Shown: positions 18,468 to 28,332 of the stretch, in pieces
Layout: each line of letters begins with the position of its first letter
Position numbering within the stretch: the stretch's first letter is position 1
Assembly (NCBI GenBank): GCA_963824935.1
Contig: CAWGRF010000008.1
Span: 1-64,000, forward strand
Direction: 5' to 3'
Source: JACCZX01 sp963824935
GTDB lineage: Bacteria; Pseudomonadota; Gammaproteobacteria; Burkholderiales; Burkholderiaceae_F
DNA length: 64,000 nucleotides
Program-made: the position numbers and the translations under genes
The notes under the pieces: generated by a model
The model's database searches: none
Seen by the model: the letters and a program-made list of their open reading frames with translations, nothing else
What the model was told of the DNA's origin: nothing

Positions 18468-19452
18468 TTAGTTCATCGTCAGCGGGCGGATGATCGGCTC
18501 ATCCCGCAGCCATGCTCGCAAGCATTCGGTCACCCCTCGAGCAAACGCTTCGAACACCGGCTGCGCCACGAAGCCGATGTGCGGGGTTAGCACGACGTTG
18601 GGCAGCGAACGCAGCGGGTGATCTGGAGCCAAGCGGCTCCTCGTCGTAGACATCGAGCGCGGCCATTGCCGGCCGGCCGGCGTGCAACGCTGTGATCAAA
18701 GCCTGCGTGTCGATCAGCGCGGAGCGCGAGGTGTTGACCAGCAGAGCGTCGCTGCGCATTTGCGCCAACCGCTCGGCGTTCAGCAGCCTGCGTGTTGCGT
18801 CGGACACCACCAGATGGCAGCTGACGACCTTCGACGACGAAAGCAGTTCATCGAGCGAAACGGCGGCGGCACCTTTCTGCGCGGCGCGTTCGGCCGTCAT
18901 CCGCGGGCTCCATGCGACCACCTGCATTCCGAATGCAGCGGCGACGCGTGCAACGCGACCGCCGATTTCTCCGAGCCCGATCAGGCCGATGCGCTCACCT
19001 GCCAGCACACCGGGCAGCGGCTGCGTATCGCGCCAATCGCCCGAGCGCATCGTTGCGAACTTCGTCTCGAGACGCTTGGTTGCCGCCAGAATCAGTGCCC
19101 ACGTCAGCTCGCAGGTGCTGTCTTTCGAAGGCCCCCAATCGGTGTGGCTAACCGGTATGCCACGCGCAGCCAGCGCCGCGACATCCAACGCGGTGTTGCG
19201 CGTTCCGGTGAAAACGACGTAGCGCAGCCGCGGCAGGCGTTCGATCAGCTCGGCAGTGAGCGGAGTGCGATCGCGCATCAGCACGATCGCGTCGGCTTCG
19301 ACCAGTGCTCCGTGCAGTACGTCGCCATACATCGGACCGTGGTGAATGCGAACATCAGCGAGCTGGTCGATGTCAGACCAGTCCGTCAACGCGTGCAGCG
19401 ACCGCTCGTAGTCGTCGAGCACGACGATACGCGGACGCTTACCGGGTTCCAT
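18468..19452 (-). CDS. D-2-hydroxyacid dehydrogenase family protein (frameshifted)
   Basis: This NAD-dependent D-2-hydroxyacid dehydrogenase shows the Rossmann motif GERIGLIGLGEIGGRVARVAAAFG (about 150-173) and the catalytic region LLVNTSRSALIDTQAL. The DVYDEEPL motif is followed by a one-base shift near 18630. The remaining catalytic-His segment LPNVVLTPHIGFVAQPVFEAF and the C-terminus read in the next frame to 18468. Corrected length is about 327 residues, normal for the family. It is the last gene of a tight three-gene operon with a Bug receptor and a MmgE/PrpD protein (15- and 11-base gaps), suggesting a shared organic-acid substrate. Confidence 0.87.
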
Positions 19453-19467
19453 TTCGACGGCGCCGGA

Positions 19468-20838
19468 TCAAGGCCGAGCAAGCGCAGTCAGCGCACGCAC
19501 GTCGGCCGACTCGCCGATCCTCCATGCCGAGGCGATCAGCGATCCCGTCTTGTTCTCACCGATGATCGGCTCGCTCAACGCCTTGAACTTTGCCTCGAGC
19601 TGGGCATCGGTCATCGGCCGTTGCAACGAACCAATCGCGTGCTCGACGAAGACGTGTTCGCGCCGACCATCAGCCAGTATTGCGGTCACGTCCGCGGACG
19701 CTTCATGGATCTTGTCGTCGACCGTTGCAACGACTTTGCGTCGCAGTTCAACCACGTCCGGTCGGTTGACGACGGCATCGGAGAACTCGCCTTCGCCTGC
19801 GCGCCCGAAAATGAGGCCGACCGCGCAGCCGTGATACACGCTGAACTTGCCTTGCAATCCTTTCGTCGGTTCTTTCTTGCCCGTCAGTTCGAGCACCAGC
19901 GGATGGACTCGAAGCTCGATCCGCGCGACTTGCTCCGGCAGCACTCCTCTGGCCCGCAGCTGCACGCAAGCGTCGATGCTCGGATGGATCACGATGCCGC
20001 AGGCAAATGGCTTGTAGGTATTGAACGAAATTTCAAAGCGCTCGCCGAGTTCATCAGTGATTTCGTTCCAGTCGCGCTTGTCCGACACGACTTGCACGAA
20101 GCCGCGCGGCGCCTCGATCGCTTTTGGACTTGCAGTGAATCCATTCTTTGCCATCAAGGCGGCCATCAGCCCCGCTCGCGCCGCACCGCCCGGATGAAAC
20201 GGCTTCATCATCGTGCCGAATTGCTCGCGCATTCCGATCGGCTGCGATGCTGCGATTCCAAGTGCCATCGCCGTAAGGTGCTCGTCGAGTTGCAGCAGGC
20301 GGGCGCACGCGGCCGCCGCTCCGAGCATGCCGGTCGAGCCGGTGATGTGCCACCCACGGTCGTAATGATCCGGATAGACCGTATTGCCAACGCGGCACGC
20401 AACGTCGGCACCGAGCACCAGCGAGTCGATCAATTGCCGGCCGGAGGCGCCGGTCAATTCCGCGAGCGCGAGCGCGGCCGAAGCCACCGGCCCGGCGGGA
20501 TGAATGATCGTTTTCAGATGCGTGTCGTCGAAGTCGAACGTGTGCGACGTGATGCCGTTGACCAGCGCGGCGCTCGCGATGTCAACCTGCCCAGCGCGGC
20601 CGAGCACGGTCGCTTGCGGCGCAGGCTGCAGTGTCTGCACAGCCGCCAGCACGGCGTCGGCCGCTTCGTGCGTCGCAGCGCCGACTGCGCAGCCGATCCA
20701 GTTGAGTAGCGTGCGGTGCGCTTCCTTTTCGACCGCATCGCTCCAACCGCGCGATGGATGAGCAGCAACGAAGCGCGCAAGAATCTGGGTGATCGGCGGT
20801 GCGTCTTGCTCCGCCGCAACCGGCTTGTTACGCGCCAT
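19468..20838 (-). CDS. MmgE/PrpD family protein
   Basis: The 456-residue protein belongs to the MmgE/PrpD family, which includes 2-methylcitrate dehydratase and related dehydratases or isomerases. Recognisable elements are ILARFV, HTFDFDDTHLKTIIHPAGPVASAALALAE, GADVACRVG and HITGSTGMLGAAAACARLL. FKPF-type sequences (NTYKPFACGIVIHPSIDAC) and SVYHGCAVGLIFGRAGEGEFSD follow. The start at 20838 (MARNKPVAAEQD) follows the Bug gene by 11 bases; a longer frame upstream overlaps that gene and is rejected. The operon with a Bug receptor and hydroxyacid dehydrogenase suggests catabolism of a hydroxy-dicarboxylate. A role in propionate metabolism is not implied, because no prpB/prpC is nearby. Confidence 0.9.
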   Translation of the reverse strand: MARNKPVAAEQDAPPITQILARFVAAHPSRGWSDAVEKEAHRTLLNWIGCAVGAATHEAADAVLAAVQTLQPAPQATVLGRAGQVDIASAALVNGITSHTFDFDDTHLKTIIHPAGPVASAALALAELTGASGRQLIDSLVLGADVACRVGNTVYPDHYDRGWHITGSTGMLGAAAACARLLQLDEHLTAMALGIAASQPIGMREQFGTMMKPFHPGGAARAGLMAALMAKNGFTASPKAIEAPRGFVQVVSDKRDWNEITDELGERFEISFNTYKPFACGIVIHPSIDACVQLRARGVLPEQVARIELRVHPLVLELTGKKEPTKGLQGKFSVYHGCAVGLIFGRAGEGEFSDAVVNRPDVVELRRKVVATVDDKIHEASADVTAILADGRREHVFVEHAIGSLQRPMTDAQLEAKFKALSEPIIGENKTGSLIASAWRIGESADVRALTALARP

Positions 20839-20849
20839 CGCGGATCTCG

Positions 20850-21815
20850 TTACGAATCGAGCTGGATGTTCCGCTCGCGCGCAAGCTTGGTCCAGCGCGC
20901 GATCTCGCTGCGGACGTAATCGCCGAATTGTTCGGCCGTCATCGGCATCGGGTCGACCGCTTCGGCAGCCAGCCTTTCGCTCAAGTCGGGAGCCTTTAAC
21001 ACCGATTCCAGCGTCGAGTTGAGCTGCTTGACGATCGGCGCCGGAATACCGGCCGGGCCGACAACACCGTACCACTGCAGCGCATCGAATCCCTTAAAGC
21101 CCGCTTCGATCATCGTCGGCGTGTCTTTCAGCAGTGGATGGCGTGCGTTGCCCGTCACCGCGAGCGGGCGCACTCGGCCCGAACGAATGTGCGGCATCGC
21201 CGCTGCCAATCCGGGGAACATCGCCTGCGTCTGGCCGCCGATCAAATCGGTGAACGCCGGCGCGATTCCACGGTAGGGAATGTGCACGATGAAGGCCTCG
21301 ATCTGCTGCTTGAACAGCTCCATCGTCAGATGTGTCAGCGAGCCGGCGCCTGCCGAGCCATAGTTGACCTTTGCAGGATTGCTATGCACGTACTGAATGA
21401 ATCCCTTCAGGGTTGTCGGCCCCAGAGAAGAATTGACCACCAGCACGTTGGGCGTTCCGCCGATCATGCCGATCGGCGTGAAATCTTTGATCGGGTCATA
21501 CGGGACTTTGCGCGTCGCCGGCGAAGTGCCGTGCGTTGCGACGTAGCCCTGCAACAGCGTGTAGCCGTCAGGCGCAGCCCTGGCTGCAGTCTGACACGCA
21601 ATGACGCCGCCGCCGCCACCCTGATTGTCGACAACGAAGGTTGCGGCGAGCGCCTTGCTCCATCGTTCGGTGACGGTGCGTGCGACGAAGTCGCTGCCGC
21701 CGCCGGCGACGACCGGAACGATGTAGCGAATTGGTTTGCTTGGATAGCTCTGCGCGAACAGGCGACTGCTCGCGCATAGCAAAGGGGTGGCCAGCAACAA
21801 CTCACGTCGTCTCAT
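20850..21815 (-). CDS. Bug-family tripartite tricarboxylate transporter receptor
   Basis: This 321-residue periplasmic receptor has an RR-containing signal peptide (MRRRELLLATPLLCASSRLFA). The hallmark Bug features follow: YPSKPIRYIVPVVAGGGSDFVART, NQGGGGGVIACQTAARAAPDGYTLL, and VHIPYRGIAPAFTDLIGGQ with the ligand-handling PYRG. Such proteins deliver carboxylates to TctAB-type permeases or act as sensors. No tctA/tctB gene is in the window. It is first in an operon with MmgE/PrpD and D-hydroxyacid dehydrogenase genes, so the ligand is probably the substrate of those enzymes. Confidence 0.92.
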   Translation of the reverse strand: MRRRELLLATPLLCASSRLFAQSYPSKPIRYIVPVVAGGGSDFVARTVTERWSKALAATFVVDNQGGGGGVIACQTAARAAPDGYTLLQGYVATHGTSPATRKVPYDPIKDFTPIGMIGGTPNVLVVNSSLGPTTLKGFIQYVHSNPAKVNYGSAGAGSLTHLTMELFKQQIEAFIVHIPYRGIAPAFTDLIGGQTQAMFPGLAAAMPHIRSGRVRPLAVTGNARHPLLKDTPTMIEAGFKGFDALQWYGVVGPAGIPAPIVKQLNSTLESVLKAPDLSERLAAEAVDPMPMTAEQFGDYVRSEIARWTKLARERNIQLDS

Positions 21816-21896
21816 CGATTTGCCTCCAGCGACTTACGGCGATCAATGATCGCACGCCGTCGGCTTGCCGAGACTTGACCTGATAACGTCGCAGCC

Positions 21897-23277
21897 ATGA
21901 AGCCCAATTTTCTCGTGATCCTGATCGACGACCTGCGCTACGACGAATTCGGCGCAGGCGGGCATCCGTACATGAAGACGCCGCACATCGATCGGCTCGC
22001 GCGAGAAGGCGCGATCTTCGAGCGCGCGTTTCACACGACACCGATCTGCTCGCCGAACCGTGCTTCGATCGTCAGCGGACAGTACGCGAGCCGGCACGGA
22101 ATCATCGACAACGTCGCGCGCGACGCGATGAGCCATCGCCTGCCGAACTATCACCTCGAACTGCAGCGGCTCGGCTACGAAACCGCGCATATCGGCAAGT
22201 GGCACATGGGAAACGACGGCATGCCACGTCCCGGCTATGACACCTGGATCAGCTACGACGGCCATGGAAAGCTGAACGACCCGCGGCTTAATCACGACGG
22301 CAAGTACGTGCAGCACACCGGCTACGTCACCGACATCATGAATGGTCTCGCGGTCGACTTTCTAAAGCGTAAGCGACGCCGGCCGTTTTCGCTCTTCTTC
22401 GCGCACAAGGCCGTTCACCCCGACGCGGAGCAGGCGGCCGATGGCACGTTGCGCATCTCGGCGCAGGGCGGTTATGTCGTGGCCGATCGACACAAGGATC
22501 TCTATCGCGACGCCGTGTTCCCGCGCACGCCGAACATGCTGCCGCCCGACGGAGGTGGTGAAGAGCAAGCCGGCGTGGGCCGAGAGCTTCGCGATGAAGG
22601 CAAGTACCGCGTCGCAGGAGATCTTGTCAGCACTGCAATCGGGCGAGCAGGAAGAGATCCGCTTGCGTGCTCGCATGATGGCGGCGGTCGACGAAGGCGT
22701 CGGCGCCATCGTTGATGCGCTCGAACAGAGCGGTGAACTCGACAACACGTTCATCGTGTTCTTCAGCGACAACGGTTTCTTCTTCGGCGAGCACGCGCTG
22801 GGGCCCGAACGGCGCTTCGCTTACGAAGAGGGCATCCGCTCACCCTTTGTCGTGCGCTATCCACGCAAGGTAAAGGCGGGGTCGCGTCGCAGTGAGCTCG
22901 TCATATGTCAGGACCTGGCGCCGACACTGATCGAACTGGCCGGAGGCAAGCCGGGTCCGCAAATACAAGGGCGATCGCTGCTGCCGCTGTTTGCCGCCCG
23001 GCGCGCTCCGTGGCGCAAGTCGATCCTGATCGAGTACTGGGCCGAGCAGGCACTGCCGTGGCTGGTGGGCATGACGTACAAGGCGGTGCGCACCGACCGC
23101 TACAAATACATTCACTGGGTCAATCGCGGCCGCGCAGGCGAGCTGGATGAACTCTACGACCTCGAGCGCGACCCGTTCGAGATCGACAACCTGAATCGCA
23201 GCCGCAAACTCGCGCCGACGCGCGACAAGTTGCGTCGTGAACTAAAGCGGCTTGTTTCTGAAGCTGTCGGGTTGTAA
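21897..23277 (+). CDS. Type I sulfatase (frameshifted)
   Basis: The N-terminal part carries the metal-binding DD in LVILIDDLRYDEFGAGGHPYMKTPHIDRLA, then the sulfatase signature CSPNRAS near residue 59, where Cys is converted to formylglycine. ETAHIGKWHMG follows. A one-base shift near 22550 separates this from the second half, which includes FVVFFSDNG-type sequence (IVFFSDNGFFFGEHALG), FAYEEGIRSPFVVRYP and DLAPTLIELAG. Corrected length is about 460 residues. The target is an organic sulfate ester, not definable from sequence. No signal peptide is seen. It is divergent from the Bug operon with an 81-base spacer. The C-P-R type motif would need an FGE-type activator. Confidence 0.85.
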
Positions 23278-23766
23278 TTGGCGTCGACTCTGGGTCACGC
23301 CGTTCTAAGCAGACACCCTGACACCACGTTGGTCTTGCGCTGATCTCCGTTTCATCGCCGCTAGGCGGAAGCTGCCGGCGCTTGTCGGTCGGGTCGCTGG
23401 AATATCGGAGGCCCGGCGACACCGGGCTTGTCGCGACAAAGATCGCCACAACTGGGGGAGATCGGTGTATGCTGCTGATGTTCGGCGTTGGCCGTGCTCC
23501 TGCTCGAACCGGTCCAACCCGACTTCGCAGTCGCGCGCTACGGCACCAACGGCGCGCCCGATGCCAGCTTCGGCTCCGGCGGCAGCTGACGACGACTCTT
23601 CGGCTCGTCGACGGCGCCGAGAACGTCCGGTGCAGCCCGACGGCAAGATCGTGTTGGTCTTTCGCTGTCGGTAGCGCACCAGCACCGTCGTGCGGTTCAG
23701 AGGCCATGATGCGCACGAACCTGCACTTGCAGCAGAATGCGACGGTCGCGATCGGCTGGCTGTCGT
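23278..23766 (+). pseudogene. Intergenic region with decayed Delta-60-repeat (DUF5122) fragment
   Basis: No intact gene is present. Positions 23521-23589 translate as DFAVARYGTNGAPDASFGSGGS followed by a stop, and 23630-23659 as VQPDGKIVLV in another frame. These are the two halves of a Delta-60 repeat, normally tandemly arrayed in secreted beta-propeller-like proteins. Only one repeat with an internal frame change remains, so it is a remnant. No tandem copies were found around it, and 23278-23500 shows nothing recognisable. Confidence 0.6.
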
Positions 23767-24846
23767 TCAAGACCTCGCGATGGTGCTTCTGTTGGTTCTG
23801 CTACCACCGCTCGCTGATTGTGCGGGAAACAGGGGAGCGCACCGAGCGGAAGTCTTGCGCTGACACTCGGCAAAACCTTTGCTGAGGTGATGTTGTGTCG
23901 TTTTCCTGATGTTGGTCGTCGGCCGGCGCTTGTTTCCCTGGTTACTTCGGCAAGACACGCGCACGTACTCGGCGAGCATCTCGCAAAAGGCCGTGGCGTA
24001 GCGCGGCAGCGGGCGCCGCTTGTCCCACAAGATAGTCAAGGGCTCGCGCAGCGGCTTGCCGCGATACGTCACGCCGACAATTCGCAGCACATAGCGATGA
24101 GTCCGCAGAGCCGACGGAATGATCGCCACGCCGTGCCCGGCTTCGGCCAGCGCGAGCAGGGTGTGCGGCGCGCGGCTTTCGAGCAGGATGTTCGGCTCGA
24201 GCCCGGCGAGGCGGCAGGCGGCGTCGAAGGCCCGGCGAAACGCGAACCCGCCATCCAGCAGCAGCAACGGATGAGGCGCGAGGCGGCCGACCTCGATTGC
24301 GCCGCGGTTGCCAAGCGTCAGCGATGGATGGCACGCGGCGAGCAACTCGACCGGTTCCAGCGGGTGGCTCGCGAAGCGCCGGTCGTCCGGCTGAACCGCG
24401 TGAACCAGATTCTGACCAAGGTGAATCTCGCCGCGTTCCAGCATTGCCAGAATCTCGAGACCAGTGCCCTCGCTCACCTTCACCTGCACGTTGGGATAAC
24501 GTTGCGCGTAGCGGTGCAGGAACTGCGAAAACACACTTTCGATGTGTTGCGGAGAGGCGGCCACTTTCAGCACGCCGGTGTCGCCGCGCCGGAGCAGCTG
24601 CGCCCGCTCGCCGACTGCGCTGGCGTAGTTCAACAGACCACGGCAGTCGCTGAGCAACTGCTCGCCTTCGCCGGTCAGGAGGAGGCGACGCCCGACACGA
24701 TCGAAGAGCTTGAAACCGAGCTCCTGCTCGAGATCGCTGATTTGCCGGGACAGAGCCGGCTGGGCAATGCGCAGGCGCAGCGCCGCCTTGGAGACGGTGC
24801 CCAGCTCGGCCACGGTGACGAAGGTTCGCGCGTGCCGCAGGTCCAT
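23767..24846 (-). CDS. LysR-family transcriptional regulator
   Basis: The N-terminal helix-turn-helix is clear (DLRHARTFVTVAELGTVSKAALRLRIAQPALSRQISDLEQELG), followed by the co-inducer domain (LKVAASPQHIESVFSQFLHRY to AEAGHGVAIIPSALR). The normal LysR ending is around residue 300 (CEMLAEYVRVSC). About 55 extra residues, rich in Arg, Ser and Thr, continue to the stop at 23767, so the original stop may have been lost. The gene is divergent from a Bug receptor gene (24976), which is its likely target, with a dyad between them. Confidence 0.88.
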   Translation of the reverse strand: MDLRHARTFVTVAELGTVSKAALRLRIAQPALSRQISDLEQELGFKLFDRVGRRLLLTGEGEQLLSDCRGLLNYASAVGERAQLLRRGDTGVLKVAASPQHIESVFSQFLHRYAQRYPNVQVKVSEGTGLEILAMLERGEIHLGQNLVHAVQPDDRRFASHPLEPVELLAACHPSLTLGNRGAIEVGRLAPHPLLLLDGGFAFRRAFDAACRLAGLEPNILLESRAPHTLLALAEAGHGVAIIPSALRTHRYVLRIVGVTYRGKPLREPLTILWDKRRPLPRYATAFCEMLAEYVRVSCRSNQGNKRRPTTNIRKTTQHHLSKGFAECQRKTSARCAPLFPAQSASGGSRTNRSTIARS

Positions 24847-24872
24847 GCGACTCCTTATGCCCGATCGGCATC

Positions 24873-24888
24873 AATAGCCAGAACTATT
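24873..24888. promoter_or_regulatory. Candidate LysR-type operator
   Basis: A perfect dyad AATAG-CCAGAA-CTATT lies in the 129-base gap between a LysR gene and a divergent Bug receptor gene. Its AT-rich symmetric form and placement 27 bases upstream of the lysR start fit an autoregulatory LysR site. It is a prediction from symmetry and position only. Confidence 0.5.
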
Positions 24889-24975
24889 ATGTATTGGACG
24901 GCGAGTCTCGGGCGTACCACCATTGCGACGTGACTCGGGCCCTTGTGCAGAGGCACGCGCACGAAGGAGAACGTC

Positions 24976-25943
24976 ATGAAACCGATCTACCTGATGCTAT
25001 TGCCTGTAGTCGGCCTTGCTCTGTCCACTGTGGACGTTGGGGCACAGACCTGGCCGACGAAACCGTTGCGGGCGATCGTGCCCGTCGGAGCGGGCAGCAC
25101 CACCGACATTGTCCCGCGCGTGGTGCTCGAGCAGCTCTCGTCGCAACTCGGCCAGAGCATCATCGTGGAGAACCGTGCCGGCGCCGGGGGGACGATCGGG
25201 TCCGCCTTCGTCGCCAAGGCGGATCCCGATGGCTACACGATGCTCGTCCACGGGTCCGCGCACACGATCGCGCCGTCGCTTTATTCGAATCTGAGCTACC
25301 ATCCGGCGCGTGATTTCGCGGCCGTTATCCCGGTCGGCATTTCGCCGAACGTGCTGGTCGTTCCGCCCGCGAGGGGCTGCAAGACCGTCGGCGACCTCGT
25401 CGCCGCAGCCAAGGCGAAGCCGGGTGCTTTGAACTTCTCGTCGGTCGGTGTCGGGTCCGCAACCCATCTGAGCGCAGAACGGTTCCGCTTCAGCGCGGGT
25501 GTGGAGGCCGTGCATGTTCCGTTTAAGGGCGGCGCGGAAGCGATGACCGAAGTGATGGCCGGACGGATCGACTTCTTCTTCGGGCCGATCGGGCTGGTCC
25601 TGCCGCATATTCGGGACGGCAAGCTCACTGCGCTCGTGGTGAATGGCGCACGACGCGCCGCTGCGCTGCCGGACGTGCCGACCACGCTCGAAGCAGGTTT
25701 CGCAGATGCGGAGTATCCGATCTGGTTCGGTCTCTTCCTACCGGCGAAGACGCCGCGCGACGTCGTCGACAAGCTTCACCGAGAGACGCCAAGGCGCTGC
25801 AAACGCCCAAGGTGCGAGACAAGCTCGCCGCCCTGGGCGTCGACCCGATGGTCATGACACCGAGCGAGTTCGATGCGTATGTCGAAAAGGAAATCGCCGT
25901 CAACGCAGCACTGGTCAAAGCGGCTGGCATCAAACCGGAGTGA
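24976..25943 (+). CDS. Bug-family receptor (frameshifted near its 3' end)
   Basis: A signal peptide ending DVGA before QTWPTKPLRAIVPVGAGSTTDIVPR introduces a typical Bug receptor. It continues with NRAGAGGTIGSAFVAKADPDGYT and VHVPFKGGAEAMTEVMAGRIDFFF. A one-base shift near 25787 follows VVDKLHRE. The C-terminal helix region (LQTPKVRDKLAALGVDPMVMTPSEFDAYVEKEIAVNAALVKAAGIKPE) is in the next frame, ending at 25943 instead of 25857. Corrected length is about 322 residues. GAAGGAGA precedes the ATG at 24976; a longer ATG at 24943 is less likely. It is divergent from the LysR gene that probably regulates it. No permease genes adjoin. Confidence 0.9.
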
Positions 25944-26044
25944 CAACGCTTGCATAACTGAGACCGGTCGCCAGCGACTGCTAGTGGCCGATTTCTACCG
26001 GTGAAGAACGCGCTGCTACTCGTTCAAGGCTGGGCCACAAGACT

Positions 26045-27028
26045 TCAATCTGCTTTCGCACCGGACGCCCTGACGATCGGCACCCAGCGCGTCAGATCGT
26101 CGGCAATCAGCTTGGTAAACGCTGCCGGTGTGAGCGGCGGCGATAAATCAAAGCCCTGTGGTGAGAGTCGTTCCTTTGCTTCAGCGCTGGTAAAGATCTT
26201 GTTCAGTTCCGCGTTCAGGCGGTTGACGACTTCCGGCGGCGTCCCGGCCGGCGCCACGAACCCAAACCACGTGTTGACTTCGTAGCCCTTGACGCCTTGC
26301 TCGTCCAGCGTCGGCACATTCGGCAATAGCGGCGAACGCGCGAGGCTGGTAACGCCTAGCGCCTTGACCTTTCCGTCCTTGATCTGACTGATGACTGTCG
26401 GCGTATTGAAAAAACCCATCGTCACTTCGCTCGTCATCACGGCCAGAACGCCTTGCGGAGCACCCTTATATGGCACGTGCACGAGATCGGTGCCGGTAAC
26501 ACGCCCGAACAGAACGCCGGATAGGTGATGGCTGGTGCCGCTGCCACCCGACGAGAACGTCGATTCGCCCGGTCTTGCCTTGGCCACCGCGATCACGTCA
26601 GCCGGCACCGCTGCCTTGTTCGTCGGATGCACGATCATCACATTCGATACGCCGCCGAGCAGCGCGATCGGTGCGAAGTCCTTGGTCGAGTCATAACCCG
26701 GCTTGGCGTAGATGCCTTGATTGAATACGAGCGTGCCCTGCGACGCAAAGCCGATCGTGTAGCCATCGGGCGCAGAACGCGCTAGCTCGGCCATCGCGAT
26801 CGTGCCGCCCGCTCCGGCCTTATTCTCGACGACGACCGATTGTCCGAGCGCCTTGCTCAATTCCTGCGCTGTAAAGCGCGAAGCGATATCGGCCGTGCTT
26901 CCGGGCGCCAGCGGCACGATCAGCCGGATCGGCTTCGACGGATACGCCTGCGCGATTGCAAAGCTCGTCGCCGACGCGAAGGCGATCGCGATTGCAGCAT
27001 GAAACAAGAGACGCAATTTGTTTGACAT
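26045..27028 (-). CDS. Bug-family tripartite tricarboxylate transporter receptor
   Basis: This 327-residue periplasmic receptor has a signal peptide ending SFAIA before QAYPSKPIRLIVPLAPGSTADIASRF. ENKAGAGGTIAMAELARSAPDGYTIGF and VHVPYKGAPQGVLAVMTSEV follow, both hallmarks of the family. The MSNKLRLL start at 27028 is preferred over one ten codons earlier. It stands alone between the 3' end of another Bug gene and an SGNH hydrolase gene, a common orphan arrangement in Burkholderiales. The ligand is unknown. Confidence 0.92.
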   Translation of the reverse strand: MSNKLRLLFHAAIAIAFASATSFAIAQAYPSKPIRLIVPLAPGSTADIASRFTAQELSKALGQSVVVENKAGAGGTIAMAELARSAPDGYTIGFASQGTLVFNQGIYAKPGYDSTKDFAPIALLGGVSNVMIVHPTNKAAVPADVIAVAKARPGESTFSSGGSGTSHHLSGVLFGRVTGTDLVHVPYKGAPQGVLAVMTSEVTMGFFNTPTVISQIKDGKVKALGVTSLARSPLLPNVPTLDEQGVKGYEVNTWFGFVAPAGTPPEVVNRLNAELNKIFTSAEAKERLSPQGFDLSPPLTPAAFTKLIADDLTRWVPIVRASGAKAD

Positions 27029-27054
27029 GGCGGTCCTGCGAAGCTCGTCGTAAG

Positions 27055-28310
27055 TCACCTAGGGGCCACAACACTAGCTACCGCTAATCCGCGCGCCTGA
27101 AGAATCCTAAACATCTCGGCATGTCCACGCGGAGAGAAGTGCATTGAATCGAACGAGAGAAAGTAGTCCTTAGGCTGCTTGCTGGCCAGAGCCAGGAATT
27201 CGGGAGAAGTGTCGACGAAGCTTATTTCCTTGGCTTCGAGGTATTCGCGGATGACCCGCTGAGGTAGAACGATATCCGCTGGATCCGAAGCCGGACGGGA
27301 ATGCCTGAGTTGGTACTCGTACGGCGCCAGGACAACCGTGAATTCGATGTTTCGCTTCTCGAGCAGAGCCGAGACTGCTTCTAGCGGCCGTAATCGCTTC
27401 TCTACAGAGTCCTTGTCGAGATAGTTCCGGTAGTCGCCAAAAAAATTTCGCCTGGAAGGGTCCGTCAGAATTCCCTTCATGAGCAAATACAGTTTGGACT
27501 TGTCCCTCAAAAACTCGTTGAAAGACGCGACCACGTCAATGGTCCGCAGTTTTTCGACCACGTTCTCGGCACCGTCTTGGGCCGGCGGAATTGCATTGAC
27601 GGCAGGAGAAGAGTCGGCCGGTGCGGATGCAGACGCAGGCGGCGAGGCGGCAGGCGCGGATGCAGGCAGGCGGCGAGGCGGGCGGCGTCGGACGCGGCCG
27701 CAGTCTTCACGATAACCTTCTCGAGCTCCGCGGCGCTCGCAGTAGAGATGTCATTCAGACAAAGAAAAAGAAGGACTTTCGACGGGCTTGTCTTCTCCAG
27801 CACCGCGGCCAGGACGTTCGGATAGTCTGGCGTGGCGTGGCCGATAACGGCCGCGTTGTACACCCTCAACCTCGGGTTTTGCAGCCGCAAGAGACCCGGA
27901 AAGGTTTCTGACTCCCCGACACCCGGGCCGAATGGCACAGAATCACCGAGGATCAGAATACTGCCCTCGAACTCCTGCGGGTATCGATAGTCGCGCCCCG
28001 GGACGCGAAAGCCGTTCGCGTCCGTAAAAACCTCCGTGCCGAACGCTACGGCGGAAATTTCCGGCGTGTTTCCTATGGAAGTCCCGAATCGATTGGGCGA
28101 GAAGAGGTTGGCACTGATTCCATTGAAATTTACGTCCGAAGTGCCGCGGACGACCAGTTCTGCGGCAGCCAATAGGGCGATGGCAAGAACGCAGCCGACG
28201 AGAACCGAGGCCGAGGCGAGGGCGAAGGATCTGCGACGACCCAATGTGAGCGATAGAGCCATAGGTAAATCGATCAGCGGATCTGCCTGGTACACCTTTC
28301 GAATGGCCAT
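27055..28310 (-). CDS. Membrane-anchored SGNH/GDSL-type hydrolase (frameshifted)
   Basis: After a cytoplasmic N-terminus, one membrane anchor (FALASASVLVGCVLAIALLAAAEL) leads to a periplasmic SGNH domain. Block I is SILILGDSVPFGPGVGE (nucleophile Ser), the Asn block is LFLCLNDIS, and block V is DSMHFSPRGHAEMF with Asp and His. The second half is in a different frame, with a shift near 27640-27690 inside a GC-rich Ala/Pro linker (ASASAPADSSPAVNAIPPAQ). The first-frame reading stops at 27507. Start 28310 is chosen over 28376, but 28262 is possible. It follows the small membrane protein gene by 22 bases. Likely an esterase or acetyltransferase acting on an envelope polymer. Confidence 0.78.
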
Positions 28311-28332
28311 GTTACCGACTGGCCCTGCGCGT

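Noticed and set aside
18682..20709. A very long plus-strand open frame (675 codons) opposite MmgE/PrpD and dehydrogenase genes
   Set aside because: It is an antisense shadow of two well-conserved minus-strand genes; its translation is Arg/Gln/His-rich without any domain.
27590..27690. GC-rich GGCGAGGCGG-like repeated stretch
   Set aside because: It codes for an Ala/Pro/Ser-rich linker inside the SGNH hydrolase gene; the apparent repeats are codon-level and not tandem DNA repeats or a CRISPR array.
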